Notes: generated by a model from the letters alone, not told the origin. Positions 1-12,884 are shown, counted from the stretch's first letter. The stretch: 64,000 nt of DNA from Toxotes chatareus (GCA_016801885.1 CM028902.1:21977580-22041579), one strand, 5' to 3'. Numbers and translations: made by a program.

Positions 1-1006
1 GACGCCTTCCTCTTCTTCGAATGCTACGAGATTCTTAAGAAGCCTGTAACACTGGTTGGTTTACGTGTCAGCTGTGATCGCTATTGTTCCTCTCTCTGTC
101 CGTCTGGGAAGCTGTTCCCTCCTCTCTCGCCTTCCTCTCTTTCGCTGTAGGTTCGCAGTTTGAGTGCAGTATTGAAAAGTATTTAATACTTGGAAAGAGG
201 CCAAGGAGATGGAAGTGAAATATATTTTTTCTAAATTCTGGCCTTTAATTTTTCTTTTTGTGTTAGCCTTATGGTGGGGCCATGGTACCTCTCTGCCTCC
301 TCTTCTTCTGCTTTCTCTCTCTGTCCTTCATCATCATTATCATCATATGAGGTCTAATGGTTGGTCCCATCAGCCACTGTATTTTTAATTTCTGAATTTG
401 GCATTATGAGACTTTGAGAACAACTTGGATTTAAAGTTTTAAAAAGTACTGTATGTTTTTCATGGTTTCACATTTGTTTATGTTTTTTTTTTTTTAATTA
501 ATCTTTTAATTGATATGAATATCTATATTCTTGGAGGGAGAGACCAGGGCCTTGGGAAAGGTTTGCGATAAAGATGGCTGTATTTTTTTAAAATTACATT
601 TGCCAGTGTTGTACTCAGCTTTCACAATCCAGAGTTCTGTCTAAGTCCAAATCACAGAAGAAGACTTTTCACAAAGATTTCTGTGGTGGTGTAAAAAAAA
701 GGTGAATAAGTACAACACAAACACTGTTCATGTTTGCCAAGAACTACAAGTGCTCAAGGACGTGTTAATTGGTGCTGACACATCATCAGATGTGCATAAT
801 AAAAAAATAGACACTCCAGGTGCAAGACAGGGACCTCACATACTGTTTAGTGCTGACAGTAGACTTAACATGTATGATCATAATAATAATGATAATAATA
901 ATACAAGTGTACGTTCAAAGCCAAAGAATAATTCCAGCCCAGCAGCACTAGTATAGTAGTTAGCATTAGTGAGGGCGACTGTCTGCATTTGTCCTGCGTG
1001 TTATAG
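1..1006. other. Left edge: intron or 3'UTR of an unresolved upstream gene
   Basis: AT-rich sequence with a T-run near 484 and no long open frame. A frame starting at base 1 stays open for about 54 codons, but I do not recognise it. If the terminal exon proposed at 1007 is real this stretch is its upstream intron; otherwise all of 1-1585 may be 3'UTR. The gene name cannot be given from this window. Confidence 0.3.
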
Positions 1007-1202
1007 ATTGAACTCTCATCGTAACAGTAAACGGACCAATCTGAGAATGCAGCGAGGAACCACCTTCAAAGTGGAAGGGAACAATGTCACATCTCGATCA
1101 AATCCCTCATCCAGCAAGCAGGAGAGGAAAGTCTCCGGTATAAGCACAAATGTAATAATTGGGCCCGCTCTGCATTTTAACTGCTGGTTTGAATGGAAAT
1201 AG
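1007..1202 (+). CDS. Possible terminal coding exon of an unidentified plus-strand gene
   Basis: A plausible acceptor (ttatag, ends 1006) is followed by a frame open from 1008 to a TAG at 1200-1202. It encodes about 64 residues rich in Ser, Arg, Lys and Asn and ends FNCWFEWK. The stop lies about 360 bases before a canonical polyA signal, which is a normal spacing for a last exon and short 3'UTR. I recognise no domain. Another frame from the same acceptor reaches a stop at once, at 1022-1024, so the whole stretch could also be 3'UTR. Confidence 0.27.
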
Positions 1203-1590
1203 TTCAGGCACCAGTTTACCCACCGGCCATCCTCTCTCCTCTTCAGTTCCACTAAATAAGCCCATCAGACCCTGGTGTCTCTTGCTCTCTGCATGCTTGC
1301 TGTGTTAGTTCCTGTGTTCTGTCCCTGGGAACTGGTGCCCCACCCCTCTCCCTTTCCTCCCCTCTCTCCCCCTCCCTCCCCCTCCGGCAGCACTGTTCCC
1401 TCCTATAGCTTTTTCAAATTGTACTGTAGTTTATGTGAATGATGTTGATGAAAAAAAACCTTTAAAAAGAAAAAAACTTTGTGACAACGTACAGTACGTG
1501 TACATTCATGCTAAGATTATCTGTATGTATGTAGCATTCAATTACACACAGCACTAACAAATAAAATTTTTTTCATTTATAAACTTACAT
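1203..1590 (+). other. 3'UTR and polyadenylation signal of the upstream gene
   Basis: A CT-rich block (1330-1400) is followed by AT-rich sequence with a canonical AATAAA at 1560-1565. The transcript end is expected 10-30 bases later. This supports a plus-strand gene ending here, upstream of and in the same orientation as csnk2a2. Confidence 0.55.
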
Positions 1591-2449
1591 GAGTTGTGAG
1601 ATTCTTCAAGCAGGGATTCAACTCTAAGAACTTCAAATGTTATCTGTCTAACATTGGTTCTTGATGTTTGTTGGTCTCTTTGGCTTATAAAAAGTTTTCA
1701 TTTGAAAAACACACAGTTCTAACAGTTGTTTCTACCCTTTGATAATATTTATGATCATGTGTTAATAGTTAACGACAGTGTGGCACACATTGCAATTTGC
1801 CCAGCAAAGACTGGCGAAGCACATACTGTGAGTTCTGCCATCATTTAGTTCTACATGAGGCCCAAGGCAAGACTGAAAAAAAAAAAAAAAGCTGGGAACA
1901 TGAGTCCTGCATGAATATAATCATTACTGACCAACCAGACTTAACTTCTGGTTGAATCGAATGTTGAAGAATATCACACACTGTTAATTTCATTTTATTT
2001 ATCACATTGGACATCTGAGACTCAACCACAAAAGGAAGAAAAAACAAACAACAACAACAAAGTGGTATATGAGACTGTAGGCATGACAGGGTATGATACA
2101 CCAGAGCTCAGTGTCTTTAACCTATCACAGTTGTCAGTTTACTGTCAGCTGATCAGCACTCTGGAATTTATTTCTCTCATTTAAACTTTCTTATTTTTGA
2201 TTTAATTATTTGCATATTTATTCGTTTTATTGTTGAAGGCATGACTTGTGATTCAACATGGACAAAGGGTCTTAAAAGAACCATGGATTAAATTATTACA
2301 TACACTGAGCACATGTCAACAGGTCCATCTCCATGACACCTGCTGAAGATCATGTCATATGGTTGAAAGCCCATGGAGAAGGTAGTTAATAATTTGTCAT
2401 ATCAACAAATTTCTGAGGTTTATGGGAAGTCTGTCATCAAGTGAGAATA
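1591..2449. other. Intergenic spacer, no gene seen
   Basis: AT-rich sequence with an A-run at 1877-1891 and a short CAA-rich stretch near 2045-2060. No exon-like open frame with splice signals was seen on either strand. Confidence 0.5.
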
Positions 2450-3491
2450 AAATGGTCTAATCTGTGACAGAAAAATCCTCATCTTCCTCAGCATCCTCAT
2501 CAGTAGAGGGCGCTGTCTCTCGGCTGCTCGGTCGAACATCACACTCCTCATCTTCACCCCGGCAGACGGCGGCTTTCACATCCGGGCGGCTCTCTCGCTC
2601 CTCTTCAATCGCAATCCGCTTCCCTTCCCTGCGCTCTCGACCGGGGAGGTCCGTGGCTGCAGAAGAAACCCCCGAATTCCGGGCCCCTTCGTCGGCGTCT
2701 GGCACCGGTCCCTCCCCCACCCCCCTCACGAGGCGCTGCTTTCCCGCACAGCCGGTCGCACATGACGCGGGCTCCGCCGATGGTGGTGCACGGCGCCGAG
2801 CGCTCCCCGTCGGTGCGACATCTCCGCGCTGAAGTAGCATCGCTGGCTAACGTTAGCTAACAACATCGATCGCTCTGCTACTCCACCCCCCTCTCCCTCC
2901 GGTCGACCCCCGCTACCGATCCGTCACATCAACAGCTGATTGATAGCTAACACTGGACCACCGAGGGCATTCCCCTCCCTCCCCGACCGTCCACCGCCTA
3001 GCGCAGGAAGCCCACCCTTTTTCTGCCCCGATTTAGGGCCCGCAAATACAGTAGCCTCGGAGTTTTAACCCGTGATATTTAGACCACCAACCCCCGTTCC
3101 TCCTCCTTCTCTGTGGCCTTTTTAGGGGTCCCTTTCTTCTCTACCTCAGCACCCCGATGCCTCCCCGTCCTTGTGTGTAACCTCAGCTGCTCTCTCACTC
3201 CGACTCCGTTCAGTCCCCATCCGAGTTCCACCGACACCGGCTCTGCTGCTCCTGACAATCCGACCACGGTGCACTGACCGCGGCGAACCTTGCTGGACGT
3301 ATCTGGGTCTCTCCAGCCCTGCCTCCCTCTTCGCTCAGTCTGGCTGCAGAGTGGAGCTAGCTGGTCGGCCTGTTCCACTTCACACACACAGACACACAGT
3401 TACGGATCTACCACTACAACCCCCACCCCCCCCAGTCTCCAGCAGATCTCCGTGACACACGCCTCGCAGCGCCCGAGCCACGGGTCTCGCC
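2450..3491 (+). promoter_or_regulatory. csnk2a2: CpG-rich promoter and 5'UTR of csnk2a2
   Basis: Base composition shifts sharply to GC- and CpG-rich at about 2460 and stays so up to the csnk2a2 start codon. There is no TATA box at a convincing place, as usual for a housekeeping kinase promoter. Open frames on both strands here (2457-2840 minus, 2464-2832 plus) are by-products of high GC. The exact transcription start cannot be placed by eye; the 5'UTR probably occupies the last few hundred bases. Confidence 0.6.
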
Positions 3492-6400
3492 ATGCCGGGT
3501 CCGGTGGCCGGTAGCAAGTCCCGTGTGTACGCAGACGTCAACACGCTGAAGAGCCGGGAGTACTGGGACTACGAGGCCCACGTCCCCAACTGGAAGTGAG
3601 GACATTCCAGGTTTCTCTAATTACATGCATGTGACTCCTGGTCACAGCAGTTAGTGGGTCTCTGTGTGCATGTGTGTGTTTTTATGGAGTTGCAGAGAGA
3701 GAGAGAAAGAGAGTGGCAGATGGGTGTCTATTATTATACATATAGCTGTGAGGGTGTGATGACACTATTATAGTGCAGTCTCTCAGTCTCCCAGCCCACT
3801 CCCTGCTGCTCTGTCCTGTCTGTCACGTCCCTCCCCTTTGCTCACATGTTCCCTCTGACTGCTGACTTAAACAACCTCTTCCCTGGAAATCAGGAGCAAA
3901 AATCACTTCATTCCCCAAGGCAGAGCTTCATCTCAGTAACACCAACATTTAGCAACAGCTCACACACTGACGCTGAAAATATTTTTTCCTCCCTTCCTCG
4001 CGCAGTCACGCATGTGTTTCTCTGTCTGTCCCTATAGCAACCAGGAGGACTACCAGCTGGTTCGTAAGCTGGGCAGGGGGAAGTACAGCGAAGTGTTCGA
4101 GGCCATCAACATCACCAACAATGAGAAGGTGGTTGTTAAGATCTTGAAGGTGAGCAGTTGTTGGGTCTCCCCAAGTAAAACGCTGAGCGTGTGGCTCAGA
4201 GACGTCGGCTTCACGTGCAGCACAGTTAGGAACACGTGATGTTTTTATGTTTATAATGTGAGTTGTTTAAATACCTGAAAAGTGACACTGAGTCTGGATA
4301 AAAGAGTTTGTCTCAACACTTGCAACTTCTAAGCAGAGCTACAACTGTGAGTCGAGTAATTGTTTAAGTCAAAATGGCAAAAGTTATGGTTCTAGCTCTT
4401 TAACAGTGAGGGTTTCCCACTTTTCTTTGGTCCACTAGTTAGACAAAACGTTTGAGAATGTTTGGAAACTGTAATACTGGAGTATTTTTTATTATTCTGA
4501 CTTTTTTTTTTTTTTTTATCATGGATTACCCTGTCGGTGAAATGAACAGTGAAATATTTCCCTCACTAGTGTTTACTAAAGCTCAAAGTCATGTCATCAT
4601 CTTATTTTGTCTGACCAACAGTCTAAAATCTAAAAATATAAATACAAAATAACTATAAAACAAAAGAAGAGAAGGAAATTTGATTTTAGAAACAGGAAAC
4701 AACAAAAGTTTGACATTTCTGCTTGATAAGTGACCTGGAGGATTAATCGATGATCAGCACAGATGCTGATTCATTTTCCTTTGATCGACTTATTGTTGCC
4801 GCTCCAGGTTCATCCATAACGAATTTCCCCACGGGGATTAATAAAGTATTTCTATCTATCTCTATAATGGCAGTGAGAGTTTGCTGCAGGCTGAAGGCAG
4901 CGAGCACACACCTGCTGCTGGAGTCTGAGTGGAAGATTAAAAAAGTTCCCCCACCTCTTTTCTTTTCTCCTCACAGCTCAGACTCTGTTCAATGAGGATG
5001 TGCTGTTTGTGTGTCAGGTGGATTTAATATCTCAAACTGTAAATAAATATATTTACAAAGAAGTAAATGTATTTATTGTTAATATATAGATATATAATTG
5101 TTTAAATAAGTAAATACATAAATAATAAATAATATTTTAATGGATAAATAAAATAAATGAATAAAAGCTGAAATTAATATACAGATGATTAAATGAAAAA
5201 ATAAATTTTGGTTATTAATCAGTAAACATAAATAATTTATTTGTACAAATGTGCAATTATTCATTTCTCTATTTCTACATTGTTTTTGTATTACTGCATT
5301 TTTATTTTAAGATTTTTAAAAATATTTAACATTATTGTTATTTAAAATGTATTTATTACAGTGTCTTTGTGCTAATGAGGTAGGCGGGACTAGCCACACT
5401 CTAAAGCAGGATTGGTCACAGGAGTGTGATTGATTGATTTCCCTTGGTGGTGGTGAAGCTGAGTTGACTGGTGAAGCTGCTGCTGGTGTTTGGAAGCTGC
5501 TTAGCGATGCTTGTTCATTTATTTCAGTGTATTTATGTGTTTGTAGATCTGTTTATTGATGAATAACTTATTGTCCTCCATAATAAACAGGCAGTAACTC
5601 TTTCTGTCCACTCAGAGGACTCCAGAGTTACACATAATCATGTAGTTTTTAATAATAATCCTTGTTGAGTTCTTCACAGTGAATAAAAACACAGTTTGTC
5701 CACTCTTGTTCTGCCACAGTCTGAAGCAGCAGCTAAAACGAGACAGTCCTCGTCAGGATTTCTTCAGCATCAGTCAATCTCACTTCAGAGACACATGGTG
5801 CAGCCGGGACACTGACGTTTACATTTAAATGTCTAGCAGATAATCACACTCACATCAGCTTCAAATAATATCCACCTTGTTTTTTATGAAGTGGTTATAA
5901 TCTCTGTTGTCACAGCTGAACAGATGCTGATGCAGCAGGAAGTCCTGACGAGGACTGTCTCATTTTAGCTGCTGCTTCAGACTGTGGCAGACTCTGCTTT
6001 TACATCTTGACGGGACGTTTGTTTTTCTGTTTTCTCACCTTAGATCCTTAGACCTCTCTGTTTAACCTCTGTCTTTGTTTGTCTCGCTTGGTTCCACCTG
6101 TTGATTCAGCCGGTCAAGAAGAAGAAGATCAAGCGAGAGATCAAGATCCTGGAGAACCTGCGAGGAGGGACCAACATCATCCGACTGGTGGACACAGTCA
6201 AAGACCCAGTGGTAGGCTCTCCAATGACTCTCCAGTCCTTTTTAAATTAATGAATTAAATGCAGAGTGTGGGGACTGAAGCAGAGTAAAAGTCAAGAGCA
6301 CTCATCAGTTCACTGGACTGAGCAGTGAGACATACAGTAGCTGGGGACACTCTTGTGAGACTTCAGTAGCCTTTTTCTATTTGTTGCTCTGACTTCCTTG

Positions 6401-8183
6401 AAGGATGGACAGGCGGACTCAGGATGACAGTATTTCAAATAAGTGACATAAATAAGTCTCACAGTGACAAATGAGAACAAAGCAGAAAACAATGGATCAA
6501 TGTTAGAACTGCACCGATGTTTAAAGGACAGATGCACACATTTACACGTCTGTCTGAGGTCTTCAGGCGTCCATGTGAACACTGAGGCAGGTTTTCCATA
6601 CTGTAATCATTCCTCCCGTTCGTAGCAGCCAATAAACAAGGCCTTCCTAATGTGCTTTCTGTGGAAGTAATAGCGGACAGAATCCATATCTCTCATCCTG
6701 TGTGAAAATGTATTTAACAGTCTACAGCTAATATGAATGTATGAACGTGACCTTCTGTAAGGTCAGTATATATCGAACTGGTGTGTCACTGCTTTGCATT
6801 AAGATTTCCTCTGCAATACAGTCCAGTTTTACACCTGAGCTGAAAACACAGAAGAACAGGAAATAGTTCTTGGCTGTATTTTCTTTTTTTCCTTTTTTTT
6901 TTCTTTTTCTTTTTTTTTTTTAAAATCAATCCTAAAATCGTCTCCTCTTGCAGCTTGCGGTCGAATGGCTACCTTATGGATATTAAAGTCACAGTAAGCA
7001 ACTGCCAATGGTGCCAGGAGTTTAAAGGAATGATGGGTTTCAGGAGTGACCACAGGGCTGGCGAATGACATAATCACTTTTAGGAGCCACTGACTGTTGA
7101 TTGTGGATTATGGGTGTGATGATTACGGCTGTCATGGAGGGTGAAAGCTGTTGGCATGTGGGGAAAAAGAAACGTCGTAATTCTAATTCTGCTGTTACGC
7201 ATGGTTTGATTATTTTACTTTGTGAGGCTGTGGCTCCCGCTGGTCCTGGAATTTGTGGAATATCTGAATTTACAGAGGCTTAATCCAACAAGTAAAGTCA
7301 GAAAATTTGATAAATTATCTGGAGAATTGTGGGGATACTTCATCAGGGAGTTTTACAGACGAGCTACTTATTTGTGTGTGCCTGTATATTCTAGATTTTT
7401 AGCCATAAGTCTGTGTGGGGAAACCAGACTTTTTGAAGTCTTTCAGTGCAATGGTGGGCGCCGACCCTGCTCGTGCGTCTGTCGAGCGTGATGCAGATTT
7501 ACTGTATTTTGAATTTGGGTCCGGTTCACTTCCTGCAACGTAAGCCAACACAGAAGGGCTGTCAAACCTGTGATTAATCAGGTGACTGAATCAATAACGA
7601 ACCTCATCTTATCATCGTTGTCTATGATTTTGTTTTTCTTTCTTGATTCTGACTCTGCTCTCGACTCTGCTCCACCCCTCCCTGTGTCTCTGTGGTGGCT
7701 GTACAGTCCAGAACTCCGGCGCTCGTCTTTGAATGCATCAATAACACAGACTTCAAGGTACAGTCACCACCTCTCGTCTGCCTGCCTCTGTGGGTCTCCT
7801 GTTCAGTCAGCCAGCTGCCTCTTTGTCATGTTATGGTTATGATCGTGTTTTCATCAGTAAGGAGCAGAAGCTGCTGTTCACATTCAGAGTTCAAATCCTC
7901 ACACAGGTCTGTGTTTGTTTCCAGGAGTTGTACCAGAAGTTGACAGATTATGATATCCGTTTCTATATGTATGAACTACTGAAGGTGAGACATGTTTACG
8001 TTACGCACCATTAACACATTAACACCTTTTTAATAAGCAGAATTTAAAAAAAAATTGATGTGTGAGCCCATTGTTTTGTAATGAGCACCCAGTTTATTTT
8101 CTTGGCAATGTTCCCAGGAATTCAAAAGACTGTGTGAACATGCTGGTATCTTTGTCTTATACAATACACTTACAATACACACC

Positions 8184-8221
<38 letters not shown>

Positions 8222-11200
8222 AGGCTCTGGACTACTGTCACAGTATGGGAATCATGCACCGTGACGTCAAACCCCACAATGTGATGATCGACCACCAGTT
8301 GAGAAAGGTAGGTGGTGCCCTACATAGTGTTTCTTTTTTCTTTACACACCCACACACACTCTGAATGTTCTGTCTCATTCTGCTATTTTTTGCCCTGCTG
8401 TTTCTCTCTCACTGTTTATTTCCTCTCAGGTTTTCTCCCATCCTTTCATCTCGTCCTCTTTTTTTTTTTCCTCCCCATATTCTTTATTCCCCCTTTTGAA
8501 ATGGAGCCAGATTATTGTGAGTTGGTAGCACACCAGCATAGGCTCATTCACACAGAGTCCCTGTAATATGTGTGAGTACATTAGGAGTGAGATTCTTCAA
8601 ATAACAGTACATATAATTTCCTTGCTGCTCTCTGTTGGTGAACGCTACACAACGGTTCAGTTCATGAAAGCCTTTATTATTATCAGCCACTTTGCTCTGA
8701 ACATTTTATTTAAAAAAAAAAAAAAAAAGCGGTGACGACCGAACAAAGTAAAGACTGCCACCTGCAGAAACACAGGGTACATCTCAGACCTCTTTATTTT
8801 ATCGTTCAACATCGAGCCAGGACAAGTAACAGAGCCGTCTGTGGTTCAGCCAACTCAGTGGTGCTCCCAAGTTTTTTTTATGATTCACCACCTAGTTAAA
8901 AATAGGGTACCTGTGTTAAACTGGTTGCAGCAACAAAAGTAAAGACTTTCCATCATTCATCACAAAGATTTTTTTTTTTTTTTTTAAATACATGATCTGG
9001 TATTTTTCCTTTTAACCTGTTATCACGAGTCATCTCAGTCACAGAGAGCAGGACAGTCTGTGGTCTTTCAGCAATAAACACATTAAAACTATCTGTTAGC
9101 ATCATTTCAGATACAAACTATATTCTGTTACACAAGTGATGGAAGTAACTGAATACATTTACTCAAGTACATTTTTGAGACACTTTTACTTGAGTATTTC
9201 CATTTTCTGCTACTTTATACATTATCACTCTGTTTACTCCACTATATTCATTTGGCCTTAGTTTGTAGTTATTTTTTTAGATTCTGATTAATAAACAAAA
9301 TAATAATCATTAAGTGAATCATGATTATTATTAGAGGGTAAAACAAGCTAATGACTTTATTGATTCCCACAGGGAAATTCTTAAGCTACCCAGCAGTAAT
9401 GCAGCTGCTAAAATTAGCCCCAGTTAAAACACATTATTCTGAAACGGGCCATTCTCCTTTAAAAATGTATCCTGAGTTGAAATGGTTCATTTGCATTCAG
9501 TGTCTGAGCAGTGACGTCTGTTTATATGCACAGTGTGAGTAAACAATTCATTTATACATTTTTAATGCATGTTGGGATTTTTGTCAAACATCACTTTAAG
9601 GGCAAACATGCTCTTAAAGTGACTAATGTTTTCTGGACAGTATGTTTACATCCTCATTGTTCATTAAAATTTCATCAGCGCAAGTTCAGTGAAGAACCTT
9701 ACATGGTACAAAGGTCAGGAATAAACTGACCAAGGAAAAAAAAAGTTTATGTGACCAAAAACGGAAAAATCATGTAAATGGAAATAAATAAAACCTTGAA
9801 AGTTTATCCAAACAGTTCCTACAGGTGATCCAACGATAACATCAACAGTCTGACTGTACAAAGGCAGTGTTGGAGCAAATCGTGTTACTACACCCTCTGA
9901 TGTATTATTAGGACAATATTGTACTGCAGGAAGTAACAAAGGAAGACAGACTGATCGGTCAGGGCTTCATCCTACAGGTGGATAATGACCCAAAACATTA
10001 GAAAATAAGAATTAGACATTGGCTTGACAGACGTCCAACCTTGTCCAGCAGGGGGCAGCAGGCTAATGTAAGTGTGAATCACTCCTACAGGAGACTGCAG
10101 GTACACATTGTGCCACAGGATGCGATGCTAATCGACAGGCGATGTGAGGTTACAGCTGATGCCGCTTTGTTACACGTTGAGAATATTCTGTCGATGAACC
10201 TGTGAAGCTGATGGAGGAGGTACTGTGTGTTTCCGCAGCTACGCCTAATAGACTGGGGTTTGGCAGAGTTCTACCACCCATCCCAGGAGTACAACGTCAG
10301 AGTGGCCTCGCGATACTTCAAAGGCCCCGAACTCCTGGTGGACTACCAGGTAACACGCACACATATTTAAAGACTGCGCTTAAACACCCACTGATGCTGT
10401 TCCAGAACCAGACTTTATAAAAACCCTCTGTGTCTCTCTGTGTTGCTTTTACCTTTACACACCATAAAAACGCACATTAAACACACACCTCTCTCACCGC
10501 AGATGTAAAACGTTGCCTGTCACACATGCATGAGGAAATGCTGTGATCACACGTGGGTAATTTGGATGTCTGTGTTCTCATCATCAGCAGCGCTGTTGGA
10601 TGATTTTGTGTTTCAGATGTACGATTACAGCCTAGACATGTGGAGCTTGGGCTGTATGTTGGCCAGTATGATCTTTCAGAAAGAGCCCTTCTTCCACGGA
10701 CAGGACAACTATGACCAGGTAACGCAACACGTGCAGCTTCCTGCACATCAGAGACAGCAGCAGCATTTTTTAAATCACACTGTGTAAAACACAGAAGGAA
10801 ATCTGAATCAGCTTTGTCTTTCGCCGCACACCACAGGGCTGTGTGTGGCATCCTATGTCTCGCTTAACCACAGGATATCCTAAACATGTAATGGAGATAA
10901 CCTGGATTTGTATCCTGGAGCTTAATCGGATGTTATCTGTAGTGTTTGGGTCTCCAGTGTTAATGGTGATAACAGGAAGAGGACGGTTTCATTCAGGAAC
11001 TAAAGCTTTAAGAGTTTCTCACAATGACAGAGGGTGGAAGGTGTTAACGTCTCATATGAAGAACCAGTTCAAACAAACGTGTCCTCTTCCGTTAAAAGCG
11101 AGAAGGAGAACAAATCAGAAGAATTGGCAAAGTGAAAGTGCTGCACAGAGTTTGAGCCCACGTCTGCTGTGTTTTCTAGTTGGTGCGAATTGCCAAGGTC

Positions 11201-12353
11201 CTGGGGACAGACGAGCTGTTCGGATACCTGCGTAAATACCACATTGAACTGGACCCGCGCTTCAAAGACCTGCTGGGACAGTAAGTCCACTCAGACTCTG
11301 CCTCAGGGACTCCCATCACACCCCAGTTACTGTGACACTGCTGTACAGCTGCTTCTGAACCTACTGAATCTTTACCCAGGTTTTCTCCTGCGTTACCTTA
11401 AACCCACAGTGACAGCTAAACCCAAAGCTCATACATGTATCCTCCTCTGGCTGTATCCTGTACTCTTCCACTGTATCCTGTACTCTTCCACGGCCCCTTT
11501 AGCCGTGGTGGTAGTGTCAGACGGTCACTGTGTGTCCCCGCAGGCAGAGCAGGAAGCGTTGGGAACAGTTTGTGCAGACGGAGAACCAGCACTTGGTGAG
11601 TCCTGAAGCTCTGGACCTGTTGGACAAGCTGCTACGCTACGACCACCAACAGAGACTGACCGCCACAGAGGCCATGGAGCACCCCTACTTCTGTAAGCAA
11701 AACACACACACACACACACACACACTACAACACAGTTTACACAGGTCAACACACTCAGGAGTGCAGTGAGACACACAGGAAATGTTTACCTCTGGCTCCT
11801 CTATTACGAGGCCTTAACATCTTTTCTGTAGAAAGAAATTATTATTTAAATATATACGATGTACAGCATTAATGTTTGGCGTCTAGGCTCCGACCTCGCT
11901 GCTCCCCACAAGGAACCATCGATCTCAGCTCAGCGGGGAGTTGGAGGAGACTAGACTCAGAGACTACAGGTGGATGCTGGGGTGAAGGTGGAGCTTTTGA
12001 AATGCTGACAGTAGCAGCGGCGTAGTTTTTAGCTGAGCGGTGTGGCAGCAGGCATGCGGCAAAAGACTGGGCAGCGCACCGATGGCGTGAACACACCGCC
12101 ATGTTTGAAGGCTGTGTTGTATATGTGTTGCAGTGAGAGGAGTGTGTCACATGAGTGTAGGAGCCGGGCTCGAGTTTGGCTGCCTGAACTGGCTTTGCTT
12201 TTCTTTTTCTTTTGTTTTTTTAAATAGCCTCAGTGTTTTTCTGAGTTTTACATGTTGCTCCTCTCTCCTCCTGCAGACCCGGTCGTAAAGGAACAGTCTC
12301 TGTCAAACTCTGACAACAACATGGTTTCCAGTGGCAACACTACAGCGCGATGA
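3492..12353 (+). CDS. csnk2a2: Casein kinase 2 catalytic subunit alpha prime
   Basis: CK2 alpha prime is the catalytic subunit of the CK2 tetramer, a constitutively active Ser/Thr kinase preferring acidic sites, in nucleus and cytosol. Coding exons: 3492-3595, 4038-4149, 6110-6211, 7707-7757, 7925-7984, 8224-8307, 10239-10349, 10617-10718, 11180-11280, 11544-11692, 12277-12353. They join in frame into 1053 nt, 350 aa, equal to the human length. The start MPGPVAGSKS and end SSGNTTAR follow alpha prime rather than the longer alpha paralogue. Visible motifs: glycine loop GRGKYSEVFEA (47-57), ATP lysine K69, basic cluster KKKKIKR (75-81), catalytic loop HRDVKPHN (155-162), and DWG (176-178) in place of DFG, typical of CK2. 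All introns are GT-AG. Teleosts can carry two copies; I cannot say a or b. Confidence 0.97.
4821..4866 (+). mobile_element. Truncated LINE/SINE 3' tail with ATCT repeat
   Basis: The block gaatttccccacggggatta runs into ataaagtatttctatctatct. This is the 3' tail seen on many teleost non-LTR elements of the L2/Rex type, ending in a short tetranucleotide repeat. Only the tail remains, in csnk2a2 intron 2. The family is assigned from memory. Confidence 0.55.
5711..5990. mobile_element. MITE-like element with 50-bp terminal inverted repeats
   Basis: Bases 5711-5760 reappear as their reverse complement at 5941-5990 with only a few mismatches. The left arm begins ctgccacagtctgaagcagc and the right arm ends gctgcttcagactgtggcag. 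About 180 bases without coding capacity separate them. This is the layout of a non-autonomous DNA transposon. It lies in csnk2a2 intron 2, 120 bases before exon 3. I cannot assign a superfamily or see clear target-site duplications. Confidence 0.6.
8188..8220 (+). repeat. (TG)n microsatellite abutting the csnk2a2 exon 6 acceptor
   Basis: An uninterrupted TG run of about 16 units ends directly at the cag (8221-8223) of the 3' splice site before exon 6. It takes the place normally held by the polypyrimidine tract. Confidence 0.9.
9137..9255. repeat. Relic of a high-copy teleost interspersed repeat
   Basis: The segment starting gtgatggaagtaactgaata, with internal ctcaagtaca and acttttacttgagtat blocks and a cactctgtttactcc end, resembles a repeat seen very often in fish genomes. 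It contains imperfect self-complementary actcaagta/tacttgagt blocks, suggesting a DNA-transposon derivative. The name and class are not certain. It lies in csnk2a2 intron 6. Confidence 0.45.
9354..9380 (-). mobile_element. Second LINE/SINE 3' tail, reverse orientation
   Basis: The reverse complement reads gaatttccctgtgggaatca followed by ataaagt, the same tail type as at 4821-4866 but inverted. Only the terminal about 27 bases are recognisable. Located in csnk2a2 intron 6. Confidence 0.4.
11702..11725 (+). repeat. (CA)n microsatellite just after the csnk2a2 exon 10 donor
   Basis: A CA run starts 9 bases downstream of the exon 10 end (tgtaagc donor at 11693). The repeat makes the short frame through this exon look open past the splice site. 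Confidence 0.9.
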
Positions 12354-12884
12354 AACACAGGTAACAGCGACCTAGATTAGACTACTGCTTTTTTTTTTTT
12401 TTTTTAATCCCATTCAGTCTTCAAAACTGAGTCTACCATTGACACCACCTTGCTGTTACATGCCATATAGCAGCAGTCAGAGACACAGTGATGATAAATT
12501 GATGGAAAACCAGTGATCATCAGATCCATAACCCTTAATCAGCTGTTTCCTGTCACACATCTGTACTTGTAACTGATCATTAGAGGACATGATGTTCACG
12601 TGACTGTTTTCACAGTGTAGTACACAAAAAAAAAATCTGACTGGACAGTTAGTTAAATCCCATGATTCCCTCTGCCTCACTCTCTTCCTTGTTGCTCTCT
12701 GTCTTTTCACAGACGTGGAAGAAGAAGGATGTTTGTTACCTCAACTTTGTACCCGGTTGTGACAGTAACTTTGACAAGTGTACAGTGACAATGGATCAAA
12801 GTAACTCTGACCAGTTACACACTCACAGATATGTGCATACGGACACACACACACACACACACACGCATCAGTGCGAGCACACCT

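Noticed and set aside
2457..2840. Open frames of 120+ codons on both strands in the csnk2a2 CpG region
   Set aside because: They overlap head to head in a GC-rich promoter, have low-complexity Ser/Arg composition and no splice or family support.
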